Shown: in pieces, positions 17,311-25,081 of the stretch
How the letters are laid out: each line of letters starts with the position of its first letter
Position numbering within the stretch: the first letter of the stretch is position 1
NCBI GenBank assembly: GCA_039980455.1
Contig: JBDXCG010000005.1
Span: 144,454 to 208,453 of the forward strand
Direction of reading: 5' to 3'
From: CALINF01 sp039980455
GTDB lineage: Bacteria; Pseudomonadota; Gammaproteobacteria; Pseudomonadales; Halieaceae
DNA length: 64,000 bases
Notes under the pieces: model-generated
What the model was told of the DNA's origin: nothing
The model's database searches: none
Seen by the model: only the letters and a program-made list of their open reading frames with translations
Program-made: the position numbers and the translations under genes

Positions 17311-18609
17311 ATGTCTAACAAATTTTCAGGCGTTCAAGTGCTACTGACCGGCAACGAGATTATGAGCGGTGACACCATCGACTCAAATTCGGCAATGATC
17401 GCCCAGCGTTTGTCAGAACTGGCCATCAGCGTTCATCGAAAGGTAACGGTAGGTGATGATAAGGATCTACTGGCACAAGAGTTATTGGCCATGACGCAAT
17501 CGGCGGACCTGGTGATCGTCAACGGTGGTTTGGGGCCTACGGTAGATGATCTCACTGCAGAAATACTGGCAGAGGTGGCTGGCGTTGCGGTAACCGAACA
17601 TCCGGACGCGCTCGCGCACCTTCATCGCTGGTGCGCGCAACGCAACCTGCCTTTGAATGACGCGAACTATAAGCAAGCGATACTTCCAGAGGGATGCACC
17701 CTAATAGATAACCCTATCGGCAGCGCGGTGGGGTTTGAACTGACGATCAATGGGTGTCGGGTGCTGTGCACACCCGGCGTTCCATCGGAACTTCGCGTCA
17801 TGTTGGACTGGATAATTGAAGATCTCGGAGCAGCACTGGAGCGACCATCCCAGCGCAATATTTTGCGCTTGCAGACATTCGGGCTAGGAGAATCCAGCGC
17901 TCAGCAGCTCATCGCAGATCACATCGGCGATTGGCCGGACTCAGTAGAACTGGGCTTTCGCGCAGGCGCGCCGCAGATGGAAATCAAACTAACAATCGAT
18001 GAAACCGCTGCAGCGGCGCAGCAGCAAGACTGCCGACGAAAGCTGGAATCACTATTTGGGGATCACATTATCGGCGAAGGAGATTCTCAGCTTGCAGACG
18101 TCGTTCTGGAACTTCTCACCCAGCGCAATCAAACGATCGCCACCGCTGAGTCGTGCACCGGCGGGCTGATTGCCTCCATGCTAACGCGGGTGCCCGGGTC
18201 ATCAGCCGGGTTTCACGCAGGGTTCGTTACCTACTCAAACGACATGAAAACATCGTTACTTGGCGTTGACGGCGACTTACTCGCTGAGCACGGCGCTGTC
18301 AGCGAACCCGTTGTGATCGCAATGGCAGAGGGTGCGATCACTCGTGCCAACGCTAACTACGCGATCGCCGTGTCAGGCATTGCCGGGCCCGATGGTGGCA
18401 CTGCCGATAAACCCGTTGGCACTGTGTGGTTAGCCTGGGGCAGTCATGGGTCGATTCGCACGCGCTGTTTATGTTGGCCGGTAGAGCGCACTCTATTTCA
18501 AACCATGATTGCGGCGGCTGGCCTGGATATGATCCGCAGAACACTGCTGGGCATCGATGACGAACCTCGCTACTTCAGCCAAAGAAACGCTAAAGCGTCA
18601 GCAGGCTAA
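17311..18609 (+). CDS. cinA: CinA family protein with nicotinamide-nucleotide amidase domain
   Basis: This is a full-length two-domain protein of 432 aa. The N-terminal MoCF-biosynthesis/COG1058 domain (about residues 8-250; LLTGNEIMSGDTIDSN, VNGGLGPTVDD) is an ADP-ribose pyrophosphatase in studied relatives. The C-terminal PncC domain (about 265-420; TAESCTGGLIASMLTRVPGSS, SGIAGPDGG) deamidates NMN in pyridine nucleotide recycling. Ser in ESCTGG is the expected catalytic residue. The start ATG follows AAAGAGAG. Its end overlaps that of pdxH, which runs the other way, by 4 bp. Confidence 0.93.
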   Translation: MSNKFSGVQVLLTGNEIMSGDTIDSNSAMIAQRLSELAISVHRKVTVGDDKDLLAQELLAMTQSADLVIVNGGLGPTVDDLTAEILAEVAGVAVTEHPDALAHLHRWCAQRNLPLNDANYKQAILPEGCTLIDNPIGSAVGFELTINGCRVLCTPGVPSELRVMLDWIIEDLGAALERPSQRNILRLQTFGLGESSAQQLIADHIGDWPDSVELGFRAGAPQMEIKLTIDETAAAAQQQDCRRKLESLFGDHIIGEGDSQLADVVLELLTQRNQTIATAESCTGGLIASMLTRVPGSSAGFHAGFVTYSNDMKTSLLGVDGDLLAEHGAVSEPVVIAMAEGAITRANANYAIAVSGIAGPDGGTADKPVGTVWLAWGSHGSIRTRCLCWPVERTLFQTMIAAAGLDMIRRTLLGIDDEPRYFSQRNAKASAG

Positions 18610-19244
18610 GGTTGTAGTTGGCGGATCTCCCACTCGCCCCCATCTAACGAATAATAACGGAAGCGGTCGTGCAATCTGTTCGCGCCACCCTGCCAAAACT
18701 CGATTTGTTGGGGCACTACCCGGTATCCGCCCCAAAAATCAGGCATGGGAATCTCACCGTTGCCAAACTTCTCACGCATCGTCGCCATCTGTTTTTCCAG
18801 TAAGGCGCGTGTAGAAATGCCTCGGCTTTGGCGGGAAGCCCAAGCGGCCAATTGGCTTTCACGTGGCCGCGTCAGAAAATAGCGGGCTGACGCTGCGGCA
18901 GACATACTTTCTACAATGCCACTAACGATCACTTGTCGATCCAGTGCATTCCATGGAAAAAGCAGTGATACCTGTGGGTTTGCGGCAATGGCCTCAGCCT
19001 TGTCGCTGCCGTGATTGGTGTAAAAAACGAACCCTTTCTCTGAAACGCCTTTAAGCAGCACGAGCCGCTGCCAGGGTCGCCCCTCGGCGTCGACGGTACC
19101 CAAGGACATTGCCGTGGGGTCTGCCAGCCCCCCTACCACCGCCTGCTCTAACCAACGTTCAAACTGGGCAATCGGATGCTTATCCAGCATATCCCGGGTT
19201 AAACCCCCCGCCAGATATTCTCTTCTGAAGTCCTCGTATTCCAC
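18606..19244 (-). CDS. pdxH: pyridoxamine/pyridoxine 5'-phosphate oxidase
   Basis: This is an FMN-dependent oxidase that makes pyridoxal 5'-phosphate. FMN- and substrate-binding blocks are visible: RPWQRLVLLKGVSEKGFVFYTN, the basic PRESQLAAWASRQS region, and the C-terminal WGGYRVVPQQIEFWQGGANRLHDR. The frame's first codon is a TTG at 19250 with the AGG box only 2 nt away. The GTG at 19244 has AGG at 8 nt and gives 212 aa starting MEYEDFRREY, the family's usual N-terminus. It overlaps cinA tail-to-tail by 4 bp. Confidence 0.93.
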   Translation of the reverse strand: MEYEDFRREYLAGGLTRDMLDKHPIAQFERWLEQAVVGGLADPTAMSLGTVDAEGRPWQRLVLLKGVSEKGFVFYTNHGSDKAEAIAANPQVSLLFPWNALDRQVIVSGIVESMSAAASARYFLTRPRESQLAAWASRQSRGISTRALLEKQMATMREKFGNGEIPMPDFWGGYRVVPQQIEFWQGGANRLHDRFRYYSLDGGEWEIRQLQP

Positions 19245-19309
19245 CGCCAATGCCTGCTAGTCTCAAAAACATCATACTAGCCACCCCAACGGGGGAAGCA
19301 AAGCAGCCA

Positions 19310-19912
19310 ATGAACCAGCCACCTGAAATTCGCGCTGCCGGCAATGACGATCTCGAGCCACTGGCGGCAATTCTGGGTAACAGCTTCGAACATGACCCCG
19401 TCATGAACTGGGTCATTCCCAGCACTGCGTTATACCAGGATTTTTTCTATCTGATTATTCGAGAAATCTATCTAAAACGCGGCATTGCGCATGTCGAGGA
19501 AGCCGGGCGCGGCGCCAGTCTCTGGCTCCCCCCGGGTGAACAGTTTGAACTGCCGCCTCAATGGGCATTGATTAAATTGATGGCGCAGCTGGTTCTACGA
19601 AAAGGATTGCAACCGCTTACACACATGCGCGAGCAAGGGACAGTGTTTGCCAAGCACAGGCCACGAGAGCCACATTTTTACCTTCAGTTCGTGGGGTGCA
19701 CGCAAGCACATCAGGGCGAAGGGGTCGGCTCAGCATTGTTGAAGCAAGGGACCAAGCTGTGTGATGAACAGTCATCACCCGCTTATCTTGAGAGTTCCAA
19801 CGAAATCAATGTACCGCTCTATGAACGGCACGGATTCGAAGTTATCGCACAAGAGCCTGTAGGAGAGAACGCCCCCACTGCCTGGTTTATGTGGCGGGAG
19901 GCAAGGCGCTAG
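19310..19912 (+). CDS. GNAT family N-acetyltransferase
   Basis: This is a 200-aa GNAT fold protein. The N-terminal IRAAGNDDLEPLAAILGNSFEHDP is followed by a hydrophobic helical insert. The acetyl-CoA loop region is QAHQGEGVGSALLKQG, then PAYLESSNEINVPLYERHGFEVIAQ. This layout (Q-x-x-x-G-x-G, LESS-N, LYERHGF) is common in GNATs acting on small molecules. The frame opens at 19250, but the first 20 residues lie outside the domain. The ATG at 19310 has a GGGGGA box 13 nt upstream, which is rather far, so the start is uncertain. The substrate is unknown. Confidence 0.85.
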   Translation: MNQPPEIRAAGNDDLEPLAAILGNSFEHDPVMNWVIPSTALYQDFFYLIIREIYLKRGIAHVEEAGRGASLWLPPGEQFELPPQWALIKLMAQLVLRKGLQPLTHMREQGTVFAKHRPREPHFYLQFVGCTQAHQGEGVGSALLKQGTKLCDEQSSPAYLESSNEINVPLYERHGFEVIAQEPVGENAPTAWFMWREARR

Positions 19913-19916
19913 GCAA

Positions 19917-20459
19917 TTAGTACGGGGGAAAACCTGCGAATATAGCCGTCATCGCTTCCTGACGCCGTTCGGGGTTTGGCTCTGACTGCAATTTTCCCTC
20001 TATGACGCCACGCCATACCGACTGGTTGCGCAACGGGTCGATCATGTCCACGATGAATGTACCTTGGGTGTACTGGCGCACACTCACATCCGACACCGCG
20101 GGGCCACAGCGCCAGCAGTTGTAGTAGCTCATGGAATTATAGCTGCGCACATCAGTGCGTTCCTGAGTCACCAGGTGCCACGACACCAGCAAATCGGCGC
20201 GGGTCGTGTCATCTACTACTTCATACCCGCGTGCTTGCAGCGCCATGCTCAGATCGTCTTTTGTGCGTGCAACCTCCATATCACTGATACGAATCGTTTT
20301 GGGGTCTGTACGATCGAATGGCGTGAAAGCCAGAGTCTTGACTGTCTGAAAATCGTAGCTTCGATCAAAATCCGTGGTCGCTTCTAATGGTGTCGCACAC
20401 CCGTTGAGCAGCATCATTAGCGCACTAAGCGCCAGCATTCTCGAAACAGCAGTTTTCAT
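19917..20459 (-). CDS. DUF4136 family lipoprotein
   Basis: This is a periplasm-facing lipoprotein of 180 aa. The signal ends in a lipobox (LLNGC). The mature part begins with an acidic segment and the family's DFDRSYDFQTVKTLAFTPF strand, then DDLSMALQARGYEVVD, ADLLVSWHLVTQE and the C-terminal SVWRGVIEG. The function of the family is unknown. The ATG at 20457-20459 has AGGA 8 nt upstream; the ATG 9 nt earlier has no room for a ribosome-binding site. It is convergent with the GNAT gene, with 4 bp between stops. Confidence 0.87.
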   Translation of the reverse strand: MKTAVSRMLALSALMMLLNGCATPLEATTDFDRSYDFQTVKTLAFTPFDRTDPKTIRISDMEVARTKDDLSMALQARGYEVVDDTTRADLLVSWHLVTQERTDVRSYNSMSYYNCWRCGPAVSDVSVRQYTQGTFIVDMIDPLRNQSVWRGVIEGKLQSEPNPERRQEAMTAIFAGFPPY

Positions 20460-20493
20460 GGCATCCATCCTGTTTTAAAGAACCGCATTATAG

Positions 20494-20790
20494 TCAATCG
20501 CGCGTCGAAGGGTAGACAGGGGCTCTTTGTGCAACGGCGGGGATTTGTGGAAATGGATACAGCTGTTGCCAATCCTTACCCAATTGGTTGGCTATACTCA
20601 TCCCACGAACTTGTCGATGAGTATTCTCCATCGCATCGAGCACCTCTGATTCACTCGTCTGACCTGTGGCTACCGCTGCCTCCATAATTCCCTCGGCCCG
20701 CAGCTGCAGCGTGGGAGGGACAACATCGCCAGCCTCCAGCCTTTGAAATATCTCATCCCAACGCAACTCCAGAAGTTCAATGAGCGTCAT
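20494..20790 (-). CDS. small conserved-looking protein of unknown function
   Basis: The protein has 98 aa and is probably cytoplasmic and helical. It starts MTLIELLELRWDEIFQRL and ends with a Pro-rich tail. The start has GGCGG about 9 nt upstream. It lies 34 bp upstream of the DUF4136 gene on the same strand and may share its transcript. I do not recognise the family. The coding call rests on even codon structure and the ribosome-binding site. Confidence 0.65.
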   Translation of the reverse strand: MTLIELLELRWDEIFQRLEAGDVVPPTLQLRAEGIMEAAVATGQTSESEVLDAMENTHRQVRGMSIANQLGKDWQQLYPFPQIPAVAQRAPVYPSTRD

Positions 20791-20878
20791 CGTTATTTAC
20801 CGCCTTTCCCCTAATCGCGGCTCTCAGTATGTTTCGTATCTCAAAACAGGTAAAGTCTGCGCTTTCGCAGCCTCTTGG

Positions 20879-22648
20879 ATGTATTGCGCTATGTTCTTCA
20901 CCCCGTTGTTTGCTCAGCTCAGGCTGGCTCTGCTGTCATTACTACTGACCACCACCTCTGCTGGCTCATGGGGACAGGTCGCCCCTGATGGCAGACCGCC
21001 CATCATCGATTACAAGAACCGCTTTCTGCCTGTTGTTGCAACCCAAGGCATGGTGGCTGGCCCAGAGAAGTTAGCGGCCGAGGTGGGTACCGCGATACTC
21101 AAAGCTGGCGGTAACGCAGTTGATGCAGCGGTTGCGACGGGGTTCGCGCTAGCTGTCACATATCCACGAGCGGGCAATCTGGGCGGTGGCGGCTTCATGC
21201 TGATCCACCTCGCGGATGAAAACAAACAAACTCTGATCGATTATCGGGAGACGGCTCCGGCCGCTGCCACCCGCGATATGTATCTCAACGCCGAGGGTAA
21301 AGTCGACCGGATGAAAGAGTACTTTAGCCATCAGTCGGCGGGTGTGCCCGGCACGGTTGCGGGCATGATCTACGCGCTCGAAAATTACGGCACCATGAGC
21401 CTGAAGAAAGTACTGGCACCTGCCATCGAGTTAGCTAGCACTGGCTTCAACGTATCATTTGCTCTGAATTTTGAGATCAACGCCAGAGCATCGCGACTCA
21501 AGAAAAACCCTGAAGCGCTGCGGTTGTTCTTCGACAAAAACGGTGAGCCGCACGCGATGGGAAGTCGCTGGAAGCAACCCGATCTAGCGTGGACACTGAA
21601 GCAGATTTCTCGACGGGGTAACGCCGGTTTCTACGAAGGTGCTGTCGCCCGACGGATTGTGGCTGAGATGGAACAGGGTGATGGATTGATCACGCTGGAT
21701 GATCTGGCGAGTTATCGCGTCGCCGAGCGCGCCCCAGTCACCGGCACTTTTCATGACTTTACGGTCGTTTCAACACCTCCGCCCTCGTCAGGTGGTGTTC
21801 ATATCATCCAAATGCTGAACATTCTGGAAGGCTACGACTTGGAGTCAATGGGCCACAACAGCGCGGCCTATATCCATCATCTTGTCGAGAGCATGCGCAG
21901 AGCCTATGCCGATCGAAGTGCACATCTTGGGGATCCCGATTTCGAGTCAGTGCCGGTTTCCCAACTGATCAGCAAAGACTACGCAGCACAGCAACGCCTA
22001 ACTATTGCCCCGAACAAGGCGACACCGTCTAGCGACATAGCCACGATGCAGGTGCTGCCAGGTGAGAGCACCGACACCACGCACTACACGGTGGTTGATA
22101 ATGCCGGCAATGTCGTTTCCAACACCTACACCCTTAACTTCAGCTTTGGCTCTCATATCGCGGTGCCCGGCACAGGCTTGCTGCTGAACAACGAAATGGC
22201 TGATTTCGCCTCCAGCCCCGGTAAACCCAATGCCTACGGACTCGTAGAGGGAGAAACCAATGCGATTGCGCCCGGGAAACGCCCGCTCTCGTCAATGAGC
22301 CCAACGATGGTGTTAAAAGATGGCAAACCGTGGGTAGCCACCGGTAGCCCCGGCGGCAGTGTCATCATCACTACCGTTCTACAGACCCTTCTCAATGCCA
22401 TGGTGTTCGACATGAATATCGCAGCGGCGGCGGCTGGTGCACGGATTCACCATCAATGGCTACCTGACAAAATGCGCATCGAACAAGGGATAAGCCCCGA
22501 TACTGTTAGGCTTTTGGAAGGTATGGGGCATACCGTAGAGGTAGGTCAGCGTACCTTGGGCCGAACCCAATCTATCATGCTGGATAACGGCTATCTGTTC
22601 GGCGCAACCGACACCCGTCGCCCCGGCGGCTGGGTTGCAGGCTACTGA
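20879..22648 (+). CDS. ggt: periplasmic gamma-glutamyltransferase (first of two)
   Basis: This is an N-terminal-nucleophile hydrolase that transfers or hydrolyses gamma-glutamyl groups, for example of glutathione. The proenzyme cleaves itself before the catalytic Thr in STDTTHYTVVD, about two thirds along. Other conserved blocks are GGNAVDAAVATGFAL, NLGGGGFMLI, PGTVAGM and LLNNEMADF. The frame opens at 20780, overlapping the divergent small gene; the ATG at 20879 (or 20891) begins a proper signal peptide. That gives 589 aa, close to E. coli Ggt. The neighbouring blocks resemble the E. coli enzyme more closely than the paralogue at 49143-50942 does. Confidence 0.93.
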   Translation: MYCAMFFTPLFAQLRLALLSLLLTTTSAGSWGQVAPDGRPPIIDYKNRFLPVVATQGMVAGPEKLAAEVGTAILKAGGNAVDAAVATGFALAVTYPRAGNLGGGGFMLIHLADENKQTLIDYRETAPAAATRDMYLNAEGKVDRMKEYFSHQSAGVPGTVAGMIYALENYGTMSLKKVLAPAIELASTGFNVSFALNFEINARASRLKKNPEALRLFFDKNGEPHAMGSRWKQPDLAWTLKQISRRGNAGFYEGAVARRIVAEMEQGDGLITLDDLASYRVAERAPVTGTFHDFTVVSTPPPSSGGVHIIQMLNILEGYDLESMGHNSAAYIHHLVESMRRAYADRSAHLGDPDFESVPVSQLISKDYAAQQRLTIAPNKATPSSDIATMQVLPGESTDTTHYTVVDNAGNVVSNTYTLNFSFGSHIAVPGTGLLLNNEMADFASSPGKPNAYGLVEGETNAIAPGKRPLSSMSPTMVLKDGKPWVATGSPGGSVIITTVLQTLLNAMVFDMNIAAAAAGARIHHQWLPDKMRIEQGISPDTVRLLEGMGHTVEVGQRTLGRTQSIMLDNGYLFGATDTRRPGGWVAGY

Positions 22649-22676
22649 GGCAGGTAACAGTTACCCGCATTCGAAC

Positions 22677-23468
22677 TCACCCTCGCGGTACGCGCACCTT
22701 AGCTGTCTGGCGACTAATGGCCACCAGCTTTCCTGAGCTGTCCCAGATCTCGCCATCTTCATCGATAACTCCATCGGTAAGGTAGCGAGAGCCCAGACGC
22801 ATTTGCAGAGGGCCGGGAGACGGGTGGGCTCGAACCTGAACCGTCAGCTCAACAGTCGGTACCCAACCCACCAGCCCGAGGATTGAGAAAGCAGGCGGAG
22901 GAAACGCATCGGCAAACATCAACAAACTCATCACATCGGGGTCACTGCCATCAGCTAATTGCCCCCAACCGCAATACTCACCGCTGCGATCCGGTGCCTC
23001 GCCACGAAACACCCCTCCTCCTTCGGCAATGCGAAGATCCACGTTCTGGCGAAATTCCATCTTTGAATCGCCGCCCACCAGACATTCGTCTCTGGGCGTA
23101 AATTGCGGCCGCTCATCGCGCGACCAATTTTCTCCTTTAAGTGAACTCAGCGTGGTGAAAGCAGCCGTCACCTGTACCTTGATATCACCATCCTGCACCA
23201 TCTTTACGGTTGCGTGAGAAGTGCTGCCGCCGGTACGCAGAATGTCGACATGGCAGTCGATCGGTCCCAATTTGGTGGGCGCAAGGTAGAACGCATTTAC
23301 AGCCAGAGGGTCTTTATGCGGCAACGCCGACCGCAACGCCCGAGCGGCAATAGCCAGCACATAGCCTCCATTAGGGACATCACCTATACGCCACCCCTGA
23401 CGCAACTCACCGCGCCAAACCGCCTCCGAAACCGCAGTAACCTGGGTATCGTTCTCGAACTTATTCAT
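22677..23468 (-). CDS. acyl-CoA thioesterase family protein (double hotdog)
   Basis: This 263-aa protein has two hotdog halves. The first contains GDVPNGGYVLAIAARAL and NAFYLAPTKLGPIDCHVDILR, the second VELTVQVRAHPSPGPLQMR and DGVIDEDGEIWDSSGKLVAISRQ. The GGY helix and the D..G.(L)VA.SRQ ending match the TesB-like thioesterase superfamily (4HBT_3-type). Likely substrates are medium- or long-chain acyl-CoAs. The ATG at 23466-23468 has AGAGAAG upstream and is preferred over the frame start at 23543. It is divergent from the large 23.6-38.8 kb gene cluster, with 146 bp between starts that must contain both promoters. Confidence 0.87.
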   Translation of the reverse strand: MNKFENDTQVTAVSEAVWRGELRQGWRIGDVPNGGYVLAIAARALRSALPHKDPLAVNAFYLAPTKLGPIDCHVDILRTGGSTSHATVKMVQDGDIKVQVTAAFTTLSSLKGENWSRDERPQFTPRDECLVGGDSKMEFRQNVDLRIAEGGGVFRGEAPDRSGEYCGWGQLADGSDPDVMSLLMFADAFPPPAFSILGLVGWVPTVELTVQVRAHPSPGPLQMRLGSRYLTDGVIDEDGEIWDSSGKLVAISRQTAKVRVPRG

Positions 23469-23614
23469 GCTGTCTTCTCTCAACTCGATTAGAATGTGAC
23501 CAACCCGATTGAGGTCGGTGTGCGTAATTTGATTAAGAATCACCGTCCTTATACCTTTTTACAGTAGTTTTGGATGATTGATAGCGGTAACCTGAAAAAG
23601 ATCACCTGACAATA

Positions 23615-25081
23615 ATGACAGCCAGCCCAATGCGAGCAACAAAATACACCAAGCCCTCCGGCCTTTGCCTGCTGAGTCTGCTATTGGTCGTAGCGACCCC
23701 GGCGTTTGCGCAGGAATCAGAATCCGACGTGCTACCCGCCGACAGGGCCTCTGTCACTGCTGAAGATGTTGAGGTCGTCGATGTCGTCGATGAGAATGAG
23801 AATCCCGGCGACAGTGATGTAGACGAGCCGATCAACGCTGATGGCGAACGCGACGCCGAGCCGCCGGAAGATTTGCCACTGCCAACTGCGGCCTCTACTA
23901 CGGCCTCACCTGCGTCCTCAGCAGCGCCCGAACAAGCGCAACAGGATGACCAGCTAGACGCCCCCACTATCGCTGACAGCGCTGACGTCGCTGCTTTTCG
24001 GCAGGCAATAGACAGTACAGAGGCGGATGGAGCTTATGCTGAGACACTTTCTGAGCAATTACTGGGACTTGGCCTGGCACTGCAACGGCAGGACCGCCAC
24101 GCTGAAGCCATCAAGGTCTTCAAGCGGGGCGTTCATGTTGCTCGAATCAACAACGGGCTCTATGCGGGTGAGCAGGTTCCCATGCTCCAGTCCGAAATCG
24201 TCAGCCACATAGCCACCGGAGACTATCTCGAGGCCGACGAGCGACAGACCTACCTTTACCGCGTACAAGAACGGACGATGAGTTTTGGTGAAGAGCGCAC
24301 CATAGCCCTAATGCAGCAGGCTCGCTGGCAGCGCCAGGCTTACGACATGGGTCTGGGCGAACAGAGCTTCGCCAGACTACTCAATATGTGGGATTTGTAT
24401 CGACTCGCCGTCACCGATATTTCCGAGCGGGAGGGTGAGACCTCGCCCAACCTGCTCAAACCGCTAGCTGGCATGCTGCAGTCACAGTACCTGATTGCAG
24501 GATTTTCGAAACAGACGACAGATGGCGGCCTGAGTGCCACCGATCTCACGGCACGGCAGGATCAGAGCCGATTCTTTGCTTATCAACGAGAGAGTTACAA
24601 GCGCGGCCAGGCCGTTATCCGCGCAATGTACGATATTGAACAATTTAACAACGGCAACGACCCTGTCACAGCGGCTAAGAGCCTAACCCTCCTGGGAGAC
24701 TGGATGCTTTGGCACGGTGTTAAGGAGCGAGCATACAAGAGCTATACAGAGGCCTTTACGGAACTTGCGGCGCTAGATGATGCCCAAGTCCATATCGAGC
24801 GGCTGTTTGGTCAACCCGCGCCCTTACCGGACTTCGAGGGTGTCAGGCCCCTTCCACCGCGTAGCAGCGCAAACGAGGCCGATTTACTGCTAGAATTCGG
24901 AGTCACCCCGGGCGGACGCGTCGTAGATATTGTGCGCCAGGGTGAAGTAGATGACAGCAACTCGCAGGCCAATCGCCTGGTCCGCGTGTTGCGTAAAACA
25001 CGTTTCAGGCCCCGGCTTGAAGATGGCGAGCCGGTAGCAACTGAAAAACTGAACTGGGCATATGACACAACGCAATGGTAG
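23615..25081 (+). CDS. periplasmic TPR protein with TonB-like C-terminal domain
   Basis: This is the first gene of the large envelope cluster. It has a Sec signal peptide (cleavage near AFAQE, about residue 33), then about 90 residues of acidic, Ala/Pro-rich linker. A helical TPR-like region runs from about 135 to 415 (LGLALQRQDRHAEAIKVFKRG). The last about 65 residues resemble the TonB C-terminal fold: VTPGGRVVDIVRQG, then RLVRVLRKTRFRPRLEDGEPV. Unlike TonB there is no N-terminal membrane anchor retained after cleavage. The start is the ATG at 23615; an ATG at 23630 is possible. Its last 20 bp overlap the next gene. The role is inferred only from fold. Confidence 0.82.
   Translation: MTASPMRATKYTKPSGLCLLSLLLVVATPAFAQESESDVLPADRASVTAEDVEVVDVVDENENPGDSDVDEPINADGERDAEPPEDLPLPTAASTTASPASSAAPEQAQQDDQLDAPTIADSADVAAFRQAIDSTEADGAYAETLSEQLLGLGLALQRQDRHAEAIKVFKRGVHVARINNGLYAGEQVPMLQSEIVSHIATGDYLEADERQTYLYRVQERTMSFGEERTIALMQQARWQRQAYDMGLGEQSFARLLNMWDLYRLAVTDISEREGETSPNLLKPLAGMLQSQYLIAGFSKQTTDGGLSATDLTARQDQSRFFAYQRESYKRGQAVIRAMYDIEQFNNGNDPVTAAKSLTLLGDWMLWHGVKERAYKSYTEAFTELAALDDAQVHIERLFGQPAPLPDFEGVRPLPPRSSANEADLLLEFGVTPGGRVVDIVRQGEVDDSNSQANRLVRVLRKTRFRPRLEDGEPVATEKLNWAYDTTQW

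Noticed and set aside
22655..22680. ATTCGAAC motif considered as a tRNA T-arm
   Set aside because: There is no complementary stem and the gap between two genes is only 28 bp.
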